A stretch of DNA of 64,000 nt from Chiua virens. Lineage: Eukaryota > Basidiomycota > Agaricomycetes > Boletales > Boletaceae. The translations under genes were made by a program, and so were the position numbers. Each line of letters starts with the position of its first letter. Position 1 is the stretch's first letter. Below are positions 25,889 through 36,432 of this stretch, one piece after another. The stretch covers positions 1,736,001-1,800,000 of the forward strand of contig JAHNUO010000002.1 in NCBI GenBank assembly GCA_019787685.1, given 5' to 3'. A model generated the notes under the pieces. It did no database searches. It was given only the letters and a program-made list of their open reading frames with translations, and was not told the DNA's origin.

Positions 25889-26299
25889 TTTTAGTTAAAA
25901 GCTGATACATCGGCCGTTATTATGCGACAAAATTAATCAAGCGCCGTCACTCGTCTCGAGCAGATTGTACTCCCACTTACTAAAGATGATAACGTCCGGC
26001 GTTCCCGGGGTGGCCCTCCCGTGTATTAGTAGGACGCTTTTGGCTCATCATCCGAATCCTCGTATCTAGCAGTTTATTCCCACCCCGGATCGCATTCCTA
26101 CTAACCAATGGACTCAATATTTCAAACTGAGTCTACTCTCGAGTACGCCTTCACCGCCTAGCTACACGACGCTTGGAGGTTTGCTGGCATGACCCGTTGC
26201 CAACATGTGGTACACGTCTTCGTCCGTATCTGGCAGTTTGTTCTCAGGGTGTAAAATGTCCAACTTTGGTCGATTCAGACGCATCCGACTCCGAGCGCC
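25889..26299. promoter_or_regulatory. Divergent upstream region of BNA3 and the FYVE/RING gene
   Basis: About 410 bases with several short C/G-rich patches (for example near 26007-26020) and no coding frame I can support. It must hold both promoters; no known operator is recognised. Confidence 0.35.
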
Positions 26300-29200
26300 A
26301 TGGACAAACATTTTCTTGGGCCCATTGAAGAGTACGTCCAGTGCATACAGTCACCCTTCTCTTCTCATTTAATCCATCAGGTCTGGGCTGTCAGACACTC
26401 AGCCTTCACAGACCCCAACGGATGCTGCTTCTCTAGTTCACTGTGATGAAGATGAGGTTTTCACCTATCCAACAGACAGTGACAATGACGGTCACGAACA
26501 TGACCATGACCATGACCATGACCAAGAACAAGACGAACAGTTTATTTACCCAGACACTCCTGTGGATGTTGCGGCGCGTCAAGATTCCCTCATAGTTTCC
26601 GACAGTTCACCAGAACATTCGTTCGAAGCTTACCCGTCTCAGGATTCCGCCGCCTCAGCTCAAGTACCTGAATCTTTGCTTCCATCTCCGCCTCAATCCC
26701 AGACCCCATCTCACCCATCACCTGCTCAACTCGAGGCTTTGTCTGCTGCGGCTTCCCAAGGCGACCTCGTGCTTCTCAAGAAGTTCTTTGCCACTGCTCT
26801 CCAGGGCAGTGCTCTCGAGGCATTCGCATTAGCAAATGACGCTTCCTCACGCACGGGCTTTACTGCACTACATGCTGCTGCGAGCCGTGGTTATCTCGAT
26901 ATCGTCAAATGGCGTGAGTCCCCCCATCGCTTCTCGAGCTTACACAATCTCTCTGACCGCGCCTCATCAGTCATTGAAGATTGCGGCGCCATTCCGGACT
27001 TGGAAGACCGTGAAGGCGAAGTGGGTATATCTTCTGCCGCTCACCTCAACTATTTCTCACCTCTTTACAGACGGCGGTACACAAAGCTGCTTTAAATGGA
27101 CACATGCTAATTATCCAGTACTTGTTAGCGAATAGAGCGGATGTTCATGCGCGTGATGCAGATGGATGGACCGCGCTGCACAACGCTTGCTCAAAGGTGG
27201 TGGTTCATTTCAAGCGACTTCCAGAACTTTCCTCACCCTTTTCCAGGGATATCTTGACATTGTCCGATGGCTCTGTGAAAGCGGTGGCGCTGCTAATCAA
27301 GTAGGCGGAGTGCGTGGTGTTGACCTTCGCAATAAAGGAGGGTGGACTCCCCTCAGTATGTTGTTTTTCTTCTTCGTCCACCTTATTTCTTTTAACGCTC
27401 TTCGTAGTGAATGCAGCTTCAAAAGGACATCTTCCGGTTGTTGTGTATCTGTTGTCCAAACAAGCTGCAGATCCGCTGGTACGAAATAATTGGGGTGAGA
27501 CAGCATATGACGTCGCCGCTTCCGTATTTGAAGTATGGATCTGCGAGGTATGTATGACACATAACTATTACTTTCCGTTGTCTTACTCCGTCTTCTAGGT
27601 ATTGCAAAAGGCCGAGGTGGAGCGGTGGCGCGGCACTACTGCACCATATAATCCGTTGCGAGTGCATACCTACGTGCCTTTGGTCGTATATGAGAATCAG
27701 CGTCTTGATACTCGTTTGAAGACCATCGCTATTTCAAGGGGACGGCCCAGGTTTTCCCCATCTGGTCTTGGAGACATGGTCGTCCTGCACCCTTTGAGTT
27801 GAAGCTTCCTTCTCCCGATGAAGACACGGGGGTCAAAGTTTTACCTTCCTTGCGTAGTAACATTCAACTTCCCCTGGCGTCCGGTCCTTACAAATTACCA
27901 AACGCTGCCACCCAGGGCACTCCTATCTTAGGAAGGCGCAGAACGAAGCCACTTTTGGTTGTACGTGCATTGCTTTCTGATTAGATATCCTTGTAAAGCA
28001 AGTGATTCCACAGGTCCGATTGGCATATCGACGACACTCATCCCAGAGTTGGGCATGATGGTGGCTGGCAGTATGCGCAGAGTTTCAATGCTCCAGATGA
28101 AGATTGGTCGCCTGAGCCTCCACCACAGCTTATGCGTCTTTCTTCCGGACCAGGGATTGTGACAACCAGTTTGTCCTCTCCACCGCGAAATCATGGACGT
28201 CGAAGCAGTGGCAGTTCTTCATCTTCCACATCTTCGCATCCGGACGTGTGGGTGCGTCGTAGACGCTGGGTCCGTGTTATGCGTCGTAGACTTTTCCCTC
28301 CTCTCCCCTTTATGGAGCCCGACGGCGCAATGTATGATCTTGCGGACGATGGATCACTGATCCCGCACGCAAGCGATGGCGAGAATGATGAGCAAGGTGA
28401 AGAGGGCCAAGAATTGGGAGCAATGCGTCCCAATCGGTTGTCTTCAGCGCAAGACTATGTAGCACGCGCGCGGTATCTTGTTGGAAATCGCTCAGAAACC
28501 AATGACGAAGCACGATCTACTATTGAAACTCGTCGCGCTATCGCAAAGCTTGAAAGGGCGACGAGTGAATTACGACAGGGAATTTTGAGTAAGTCACACG
28601 TGGCGGGTCATCTGTTCTTACTTATGAATCGAACAGGTGACGATGATAAAGAGCGGAAAATACAAGCCGAAGTTTTGTTAAATACTTACAGCAGAGAACT
28701 GGAGCGGATTAGGCTTTCCGCCGGTGCTCAAGGCCTCCTAAATTCCGGCTCAGACGGCGAGTTTGACGAGGACGATGACGGCAACGAGGAGGACGAGGTT
28801 TTTCATTATCCAGGGTATTCCCCTTTCACGATCCGTACACCTTCTCTCGGGTCCAGATCAACCGAGCGGCCTTCCCGGCCTGTCCTTGCCCGAAACCTTA
28901 CACCCGACTTGTCTCAAGCACCTGACTTCCGAGTTCCTACTCGGGAAGCTCCTCAGAAGATGGCTATTCCGATGTGGCATGCACACTGGGAACGGGACGA
29001 TGCAGCTCAGGCTTGCAACGATTGCCAACGTCGGTTTAGCTTTATTTTGAGAAGAGTAAGTCCTATTGTCACGTCACTACTCTGTCCTAACAATTGTATG
29101 CTATGTTCGGTTCCACTAGCATGTGAGATTATTTAAGCTATATCTGAGGGATGCAGCTCAATTGATTTTATAGCACTGTCGAAAATGTGGTCGCATATTC

Positions 29201-29890
29201 TGTGACAGATGTTCGAGCCACAGGGTCCTCCTTGACCCATCCGAAATCGTACAAGATCCAACTTCTCCAGTGACCACCGCGTCAGTCCTCATCTCAACGT
29301 GTTTGCCAATCTTGCTTCGATCAACGCAATTCCAATACCCTAACAAGGATATCTTCTGCCGTGGAGCGCATTGTAGTTGATCGGGGGAGGTTGATGACGC
29401 CTGGTCAGATAACACGACAAAATTCTAGTTCACAATTGAGCGACCTTGCAGAGTAAGCCGCAATACTTGTCATATTTGTGGTTTGCTCAGTCTCCGCAGT
29501 TGTCCCGTCTGTGGCACTAACCTTTCGGCGTTCGAGGACCCAGGAGAGCAGGAAGCTCATGTAAGAAGTTGCCTGGATGGTGGGACACATTCCACTCCCC
29601 AGACAGTCAAATATCTTGTGTACGAACTCCCAACTGAAAGTGCCTTGGTTGGGGTAGAATGTAAGTCCTTCGTCATTGACCTTTGATTTCTCACCCATGC
29701 TACCTAGGTGTAATCTGTCTCGAAGAGTTTACACCCGGTTCCGTAGTTGCCCGACTAAGCTGCTTCTGTAGTTTCCACAATGGTGAGAACTACACGTGTC
29801 CTTGCTAGAAAATGACCCTGACATTAGCCCACAGCATGCTTATCATCTTGGTTACAGCGCGGCCGCAGCTGCCCTGTGCATACTCGCTGA
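26300..29890 (+). CDS. Ankyrin-DysF-FYVE-RING multidomain protein (endosomal E3-like)
   Basis: Start MDKHFLGPIEE at 26300, then a His-Asp repeat (HEHDHDHDHDQEQDE, about 26496-26540). Ankyrin repeats follow: GFTALHAAASRGYLDIVKW (about 26859-26915), TAVHKAALNGHMLIIQYLL, DGWTALHNACSK, GGWTPL, ASKGHLPVVVYLLSK. A dysferlin-like part reads SDWHIDDTHPRVGHDGGWQY (about 28015-28075) and VWVRRRRWVRVMRR (about 28250). After an acidic region comes a FYVE finger (CNDCQRRFSF, HCRKCGRIFCDRCSSHRVLL, about 29010-29240), then CPVCGTNL and a C-terminal RING (CVICLEEF ... CFCSFHN ... SCPVHTR, stop 29890). PI3P binding plus ubiquitin ligation on endosomes is an inference (compare yeast Pib1). The frame shifts by minus one at about 27770 (SPSGLG to RHGRPAPFEL). 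Two adjacent genes remain possible. Confidence 0.78.
26496..26541 (+). repeat. Hexanucleotide repeat encoding His-Asp
   Basis: Imperfect tandem copies of CATGAC / CATGACCATGAC inside exon 2 of the FYVE/RING gene, encoding alternating His and Asp. It is a coding microsatellite, likely length-variable between strains. Confidence 0.7.
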
Positions 29891-30020
29891 CGACCAAGCT
29901 AATGTGGGGTGACACCTAATATGCTCATGGTAGTTCCTCGTCGTACACACTCCCACTAATTACTTGCCTTGTACAAAAACATGCAACACAAACTATGGAT
30001 ACAAACTACACATACTACTG

Positions 30021-31021
30021 TTAGTCACCATCACGCGGTTCGTAAAAGGTACTGTAACGAATACGACTCTCGTCTACTCGTATGATATTTGACAAGTCTT
30101 CCGTGTCCGGGGGGACAATATCTTGGCCCTTGATCCCGTCATCTTGATCGTCCTCAAACCAAGTCGAAGGGTCATCACCATCGGAATCATCTTCGTTCAT
30201 ATCCATATCTTCAATGTCAGAGTCAGACGGCTTATAGTTCCTGCAAATTATATTAGATCGAATTGTGAGGAACGAATGCAAGCGATACAGACATGAACGC
30301 CCATATACGAGCATCCATTTCCTGCCTGGATAATATTTCGCCTTTGACCGGTAACCCAATGCGTCTCTTCCTGTCGTCCGCGCGTTGCTGCCTCTCCAAG
30401 TCAATAGCATGTGCACGTTGTTCCAGCTCTACTGCTTCTTGCAGATTGAGTGACCCGACCTGGTAGTTGGTATTGTTGGGTGCCAACGGGGCCTGATACA
30501 AGTGAATGTGGATCATCAGGACAGCCGTGCAGTTTCAAAAAGAAACCCACATATCGGGTCAGTGCCCGTCGTTTCGCATCAATGACGCGAGGCTCGGGTA
30601 GGGCGTCGACGGACATGACTTCGTCCGCGTTGATATTTGTATTCTTGAGACCGTTGCGAATTTCCTCGATGCCTTCGAGCTCTAACAGGCGAGCTTCTAT
30701 GGTTGTTTGCTCGATGGAGAGCCGTTGCACGAGGGCAGAGGTCGAGGCGATCCTGTACAGTGGTAAGAGAAACGTGTCCAGGTCAGTCCGAGGGGCGGCG
30801 CGCGGAACGAGGTGGGTTTTGGATGCGCATAGAAAGACGTACGATGAAGAGAGAAGTCTTTCGTTGCGATCGTGGTGGTCGTGCAGTTCCCGCACGGACA
30901 TATCTGCGATGGGCTTTGGCTTTGGCTTCGGAGTTGCCCGGAAGCCTATTGGAGTGGAGAGTTTTTTGGTACGAGTAGGAGATGAGGGGGATTGGGGGCT
31001 ACTGGCTCTCGTAGGGCCCAT
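30021..31021 (-). CDS. Conserved-looking coiled-coil protein with acidic tail, family not recognised
   Basis: Start MGPTRASSPQSPSSPTRTKK at 31021, a Pro/Ser/Lys-rich head, then helical stretches: MSVRELHDHHDRNERLLSS, IASTSALVQRLSIEQTTIEA, LLELEGIEEIRNGLKNT. The next exons read NTNYQVGSLNLQEAVELEQR, AIDLERQQRADDRKRRIGL, and SRQEMDARIWAFM joined to NYKPSDSDIEDM, ending in an Asp-rich tail with STFYEPRDGD (stop 30021). Three to four exons, about 300 residues. The frame, splice sites and non-repetitive middle support a real gene. No enzymatic motif is visible; coiled-coil segments and the acidic C-terminus suggest a scaffold or nuclear complex subunit, which is inference only. Confidence 0.65.
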
Positions 31022-31320
31022 ATTGTGTAGGGGAGTGTGGTGTACGGAATACTATCCGGGCGTACTGGGACCGACGATTGACTCTTTATAGTACTGACGC
31101 GCTGCTTACCGATTTCGGACGCAGTCTGAACCCAGTCATTTTCAGCGTGGAATGCACTGTACAAACTACTCAACTAATCATAGTACAAACATACGGGAAC
31201 GAATGTGCAGTCCTTTTCAAATCATACGTCTCTCCGTTTCATGTTCGTCACAATACGAAAGTCCTTACATGTACATATCCCCCTGAAAGAGCCAAGTTAG
31301 CCAATGGGTTGGGGAGGTGA

Positions 31321-32392
31321 TCAGATTCGTACCGCTCCGGGTGGCATAAATTCATCATTGTCGGGGTCTTGCATGTTGAAGCCTCCCGTCGGTCCTCCGC
31401 CACGCGGCCGACCGCCAAATGTAGGCCTCAGTGGGTGATTAGGGTCCGGTCCTACGGGGTCAAAGCGGGCACCAGGAGGTGCCCCTAAAGGGGGTAGATA
31501 TCCGTCACCGCCCCACTGACCCCGAAGATTGTCTTGTCTGCGTGACCTGGAACCAAATATTGGATGGTCGGGTCCAACGAACATCCCATCTCCTCCGTGA
31601 GGTGGGAACAGGGAAGGAGGCAAAAAAGTATCGGCTCCGAAAGGATCGAGATCTCTCCTTCCGATCTCCAATGGATTGTAGGGACGTACGCTGGGAGGAA
31701 AATAAGGGGGAATGTCCTCGGGGACAGGGGGCATGACGGGTCTTGCACGAGCAGGACCAGCAGCTGGCGCAGGATTGGGTGGCGCAGCTCTTGCAGAAGA
31801 AGCCTCTTCTGTCTCTTCCGTATAGCCTTCCTTCCTGAGTCCTGGTACAAGTTTCTGCACGATCTTGAGTTTAGTTTGTGTGACAAAGTCGGTGATGCGA
31901 TTCGAGGATATGAAGCCATGGACAAGAGGTTGTGCATCCGATCTGGAGGCATCGTAGGGATAGAACGAGGGGGAGGTGAAATCGTTGGTACATATGTCCA
32001 ACGATGCAGATTTATCACTCTGGATCGATGTCAGACAGGTTATACACGAAAGATGACAGGCGTACCTCGAGCGCGATGGCGTTAATTAGGGTCCGCTGGC
32101 CGAGTCTGACAACTTTCAAGAGAAACTCGAGGCTGCTCTGCTCGTGCTTATACCTAAAGGCGTGGTCTGTCGATCCCCTTGTGTTCCAGTCCTCAGGCAA
32201 GACACCATCTTGGAAGGTCCTCGCGGAGGATGCGTCGTCGATCGCAATCAAGCGGAACCCGAGCGTGATGAATATTGCATGGACGAGAGCTGCCAAGCCA
32301 TCATGTGCTGAGTACAGACGTTCGTTAGACGGAGGAAGAAGTGCCACAAGCTGCGATGTGAGTGTAGCTGGGTCGAGGATGTCGTTCGCCAT
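31321..32392 (-). CDS. PI31-type proteasome regulator (PSMF1 family)
   Basis: Binds the 20S proteasome; in other fungi and animals PI31 (PSMF1) affects proteasome assembly and activity. Exon 1 (start 32392) begins MANDILDPATLTSQLVALLP and carries the FP domain (SSLEFLLKVVRLGQRTLINA). A 46-base intron (32065-32020) joins IALE to SDKSASLDICTNDFTSPSFY. The C-terminal part is the proline-rich tail with the family's NPLEIGRRDLDPFG (about 31640-31690) and the terminal FMPPGAVRI (stop 31321), i.e. the conserved D-x-x-P/G-rich end that inserts into the 20S chamber in known homologues. Two exons, about 340 residues, intact. It is divergent from PRP5 by 141 bases and lies 11 kb from the other proteasome genes. 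Confidence 0.9.
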
Positions 32393-32533
32393 GAGGAATG
32401 GGATATCAGTGACGCAACTTTGTATTTACGTAATAAGTCAGCTTAGTCAAGGGCTTGGGATCCTAACAAAGCCAAACAACACCTTTTTCATTGACACACA
32501 TTGCACTGTTCACGTTTCACCTTCTTTACATCC

Positions 32534-35500
32534 ATGGCACGCAGGGAAAGATCATATTCTCCAGACAGCGCAAACAAAAGGGTAAGACCTTCTCATCGTT
32601 CACCTCGGTCCCCTTCGCCGACTAGGCGGAATACCCAAAGACCCAGCAGACGATACGACGACGAGAGGGACAGAGACCGTGACAGAGAAAGGGAAAGAGA
32701 AAGGGACCGGGACCGGGACAGAGATAGAGACAGAGACAGAGACCGGGCGAGGGACAGAGATAGAGACCGCTACCGGGACGATCGCCACCGTGATGACCGT
32801 CGGAGAGACGGCCATCGAGGAGATAGAAGAGATGAACGCCGCGATGATAGACGTTCCTCTCGTTCACCCGACCGTAGGGATCGTGACCGTCGACCTCTGT
32901 CGCCGGTGACAACCAAGTCTACTGCCGAGCCCACGCCCCCTCCAGCGCCCGAGGACGAGAAATTGAAGGCGAAACGGGCGAAACTCGAGGCTTGGAAGAA
33001 GGAGCGCGAGGCAAAGAAGGCGCTTGACGAAGCCAAAGCCAAAGCAATGGCACTTGCTGGAAAATCTGCTCCAGGTTAGTCTACGTCATTTTGGTTTGTA
33101 TTGATGAGATTTCACACCACTTGATCTTGCCCTGCAGCACCTCCGGCACCCACTCCCGCGAAACCTGGGGCATCGCTGAATCGTGCAGCCTTGACCGGCC
33201 TTGGCTTGAAGGGTCTTCCGTTGAAACCGGAAGTTTTGAGAGCGTCGAAGACCGCTGCGGCCGTAATGGATGATTCTGTGGAGACTAAACGCAAGCTAGA
33301 AACTCTCGGTGACATGCCTGCTGTTGACATGACCATGGCTGACGGCGAAGCCAGTGTCGGTGACCTTGAAGTGGACGATGACGACGAGGAAGCGAATCGA
33401 ATGGACCAAGCACTGAAGAACAAGGCTGCGGATGCCATGGAGGAGGAAGATGACATAGACCCTCTCGATGCTTTCATGAGTGGTGTAAAAGAGGAGGTGC
33501 AGAAAGTCAACGAGGAAGACATATTGAAGATGAACGGCAGCGGTTCCTCTCGTGTTCGACTCGACGAACGCATGGCCGATGAAAGTGGTGAAGAGGTTGT
33601 CGAACCAGTTGTCGAGGACGAACTTGACGCCACCGAGCTGAACCCGGAGGACATTCTTGCGTTGGCTGCTAAGAAAGCAAAGAAGAAGGACATTGCCGCC
33701 GTTGACCATTCTCGAGTCAAGTATGAACCTTTCAGGAAGGAGTTCTATGTCCCTCCACCAGACATCGCCGCTATGACAGACGAAGAAGCTGATCTCCTAA
33801 GACTGGAATTGGATGGCATCAAGATCCGCGGTGTCGACTGCCCTCGACCTGTAACAAAATGGAGTCACTTCGGCCTACCTGCAAGTTGGTACGCAGCTAA
33901 TTTCCTTCCTCCCAAGCACGCAATGGCTCACTTGATCACAGCTTGGATGTTATTAAAAGACTTAATTACACTGCACCTACTGCTATCCAGGCACAAGCTA
34001 TACCTGCGATCATGTCCGGAAGAGATGTTATCGGAGTTGCCAAGACAGGCTCGGGCAAAACGATTGCATTCCTTCTACCCCTCTTCAGACATATCAAGGA
34101 TCAACGGCCGCTGGAGCAAATGGAAGGTCCTTTGGCCATCGTTATGACGCCAACACGTGAGCTTGCTGTACAGATTCACCGGGAGTGCAAACCGTTTTTG
34201 AGAGTAATGAACCTACGAGTACGCTAGTCTCCCCTCTCCCGTACTTTCACGTGTCGATGGTTGTTGTATTTTTTGAATAGGCTGTCTGTGCATACGGTGG
34301 TTCCCCGATCAAAGATCAGATTGCGGAGCTTAAGAAGGGTGCAGAAATTATCGTCTGCACTCCGGGACGCATGATCGACCTTTTGACCGCTAACTCTGGC
34401 CGTGTTACGAACTTGAAGCGGGTCACCTATGTCGTGCTTGACGAAGCAGACTAGAATGTTTGACATGGGTTTTGAACCCCAGGTGATGAAGATCATCAAC
34501 AACATTCGACCAGATCGTCAAACCGTGCTTTTCTCTGCTACTTTCCCAAAGCAAATGGATTCTCTTGCACGAAAGATCTTGCAGAAGCCCCTCGAAATCA
34601 CAGTGGGTGGACGCTCAGTCGTTGCTGCAGAAATCGAACAGCTTGTAGAAGTTCGCGCCGAGGAAACCAAGTTCAACCGACTTCTGGAAATCCTTGGACA
34701 AATGTATAACGAAGATCCAGAATGCAGGACGCTCATATTTGTGGATCGACAGGAAGCTGCTGATAATTTATTGCGTGACCTCATGCGAAAGGGATACCTA
34801 TGCATGTCTCTCCACGGAGGGAAAGACCAAGTGGATCGCGACTCCACTATTGCTGATTTCAAGTCTGGTGTGGTCCCCATTGTGATCGCAACATCCGTTG
34901 CTGCTCGTGGATTGGATGTTAAACAGTTGAAGCTCGTCATAAATTACGATGCTCCCAACCACATGGAGGACTATGTCCATCGTGCTGGTCGGACAGGGCG
35001 TGCCGGAAACAAGGGAACGTGTGTTACGTTCATCACACCCGAGCAAGAGAGGTACTCGGTCGATCTATACCGTGCTTTGAAAGCCAGCAATGCAGCGACA
35101 CCCAAAGAACTTGAGGACCTCGCCAACGGTATGTTTGTCTGATTCTTTGTGTTTGTGTCGGTTGACCTAGGGATTTGTACACAGGCTTCTTAGAGAAGGT
35201 CAAAACCGGGAAAGCGCAAGTAGCCGGATCCGGGTTTGGTGGAAAGGGCTTGGATCGACTCGACAAGGAGCGAGAAGCTAAGGACCGTGCCGAACGTAAA
35301 GCCTACGGCGAGCCGGAGGATGAGAAGACGGAGGAAACCCAAAAGGCGTCGAACGGCGCTGCTGCTGGCGACGACATGACATTCGGCAATTTCAAGGTGG
35401 AGATCAGACGCGGCCCTGCGCCAGACTCTTCCAAGGGTGTTCTAGGCATTGCTGGAGCCGCCGCGGTTGCCAGGCGGCTTGCTCATGCGAAAGAGGAGGA

Positions 35501-36176
35501 GAAGATTCAAGCCCAGATTAAAACGGCTCAGGAGGCTGCCAATCGCGCAGGCAAGGATTCGCCGGCTCAGAAACAGGCGCTCAGCGTGGTTGCCAAACTG
35601 AACGCACAGTTGAAAGCCATGAAGCTTGTCCTCCAGTCCCAAATTCAGCATGAGGAGAGTGGTGGCCGAAAGGTGAATCCGGATTCGACCGACTTCCACG
35701 CGATCATACCCATCAATGACTACCCTCAAAAAGCGAGATGGCGGGTCACGAACAAGGAGACCATGGTTCAAGTACGTGTCAGTTACTATGACTATATGAA
35801 CTCGTAAACTTAAATTACGCATTAGCTCATCGATATGACCGGGGCATCTGTCACGAATAAGGGTGAGTGGCATAAGAGGGTTTGGATGACGATATCGGAA
35901 TTAACTTGTTGTGTCTGACCAGGCATTTATTATGAATCCAGCAAGGAACCGCCTCCAGAAGGTACCACCAAAGCTTCATTTACTTGTCGAGTCCAATGAG
36001 GAATACAGGGTGCGTCAGGACTACGCATCTACGTAAAAGCCAAGCTTACAATTACTTCACAGGTCGAGCAAGCAGTACGGGAGATTAAGCGCCTTCTCAT
36101 CGAGGCATCCGCTGCGGCACTCCAAGCGGAGATGCGAAACCCGAGTGCAGTCGCCGGGCGATACAGTGTGGTGTAG
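32534..36176 (+). CDS. PRP5: PRP5/DDX46 DEAD-box splicing helicase (two frame breaks)
   Basis: ATPase that proofreads branch-site recognition by U2 snRNP. The N-terminus (start 32534) is an Arg/Asp/Ser domain, then [15 protein letters not shown] (about 33461-33505) and [20 protein letters not shown] (about 33722-33782). The helicase core shows [64 protein letters not shown] and [12 protein letters not shown] (about 34974-35008). The C-terminal domain ends KGRYK-like AGRYSVV at 36176. Two one-base insertions break the frame: a T at about 34453 makes GAC-TAG inside the DEAD box, and a T at about 35963 separates KEPPPEG from [15 protein letters not shown]. Both flanks match DDX46 closely, so introns do not explain them. 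Five to seven exons. Essential in yeast; sequence error is likely. Confidence 0.92.
32661..32870 (+). repeat. Coding RD/RE dipeptide repeat tract
   Basis: Purine-rich imperfect repeats of GACAGAGA/GACCGGGA type encoding alternating Arg with Asp or Glu within the PRP5 N-terminal domain. RS/RD-type domains are common in spliceosomal proteins. Length polymorphism is expected. Confidence 0.8.
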
Positions 36177-36432
36177 TAGTACCCTAGTGGGTCTCCTGTT
36201 TTACTATACTTGGATGTTGATTATTACTATGGTGGTCGTTCCTTTTCGGGGGTATAAAATTTAGCGAACGGCGTCAAGGTCTGGTGGGAAGCAAAGTTTG
36301 GTGAGTTGTCATGAGTGTTCAGTCAGAGCACGGCCGACGCATGTCATGTGCTATTCTTAAACGGACTCGGTCGATGTCCGTTCTCACTCGCTCCTCCCTA
36401 CCCACCCAAAGTACTACCCACCGCTGAGGATC

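Noticed and set aside
32015..32070. Apparent stop and frame change in PI31 after SDIDPE
   Set aside because: A clean 46-base intron (32065-32020) with a CTGAC branch site joins IALE to SDKSASLDICTNDF in frame.
34453..35963. Programmed +1 frameshifting in PRP5
   Set aside because: The two sites (GAC-T-AGA and GG-T-ACC) share no slippery motif or downstream structure I can see, and similar breaks occur in many unrelated genes; sequence error explains them better.
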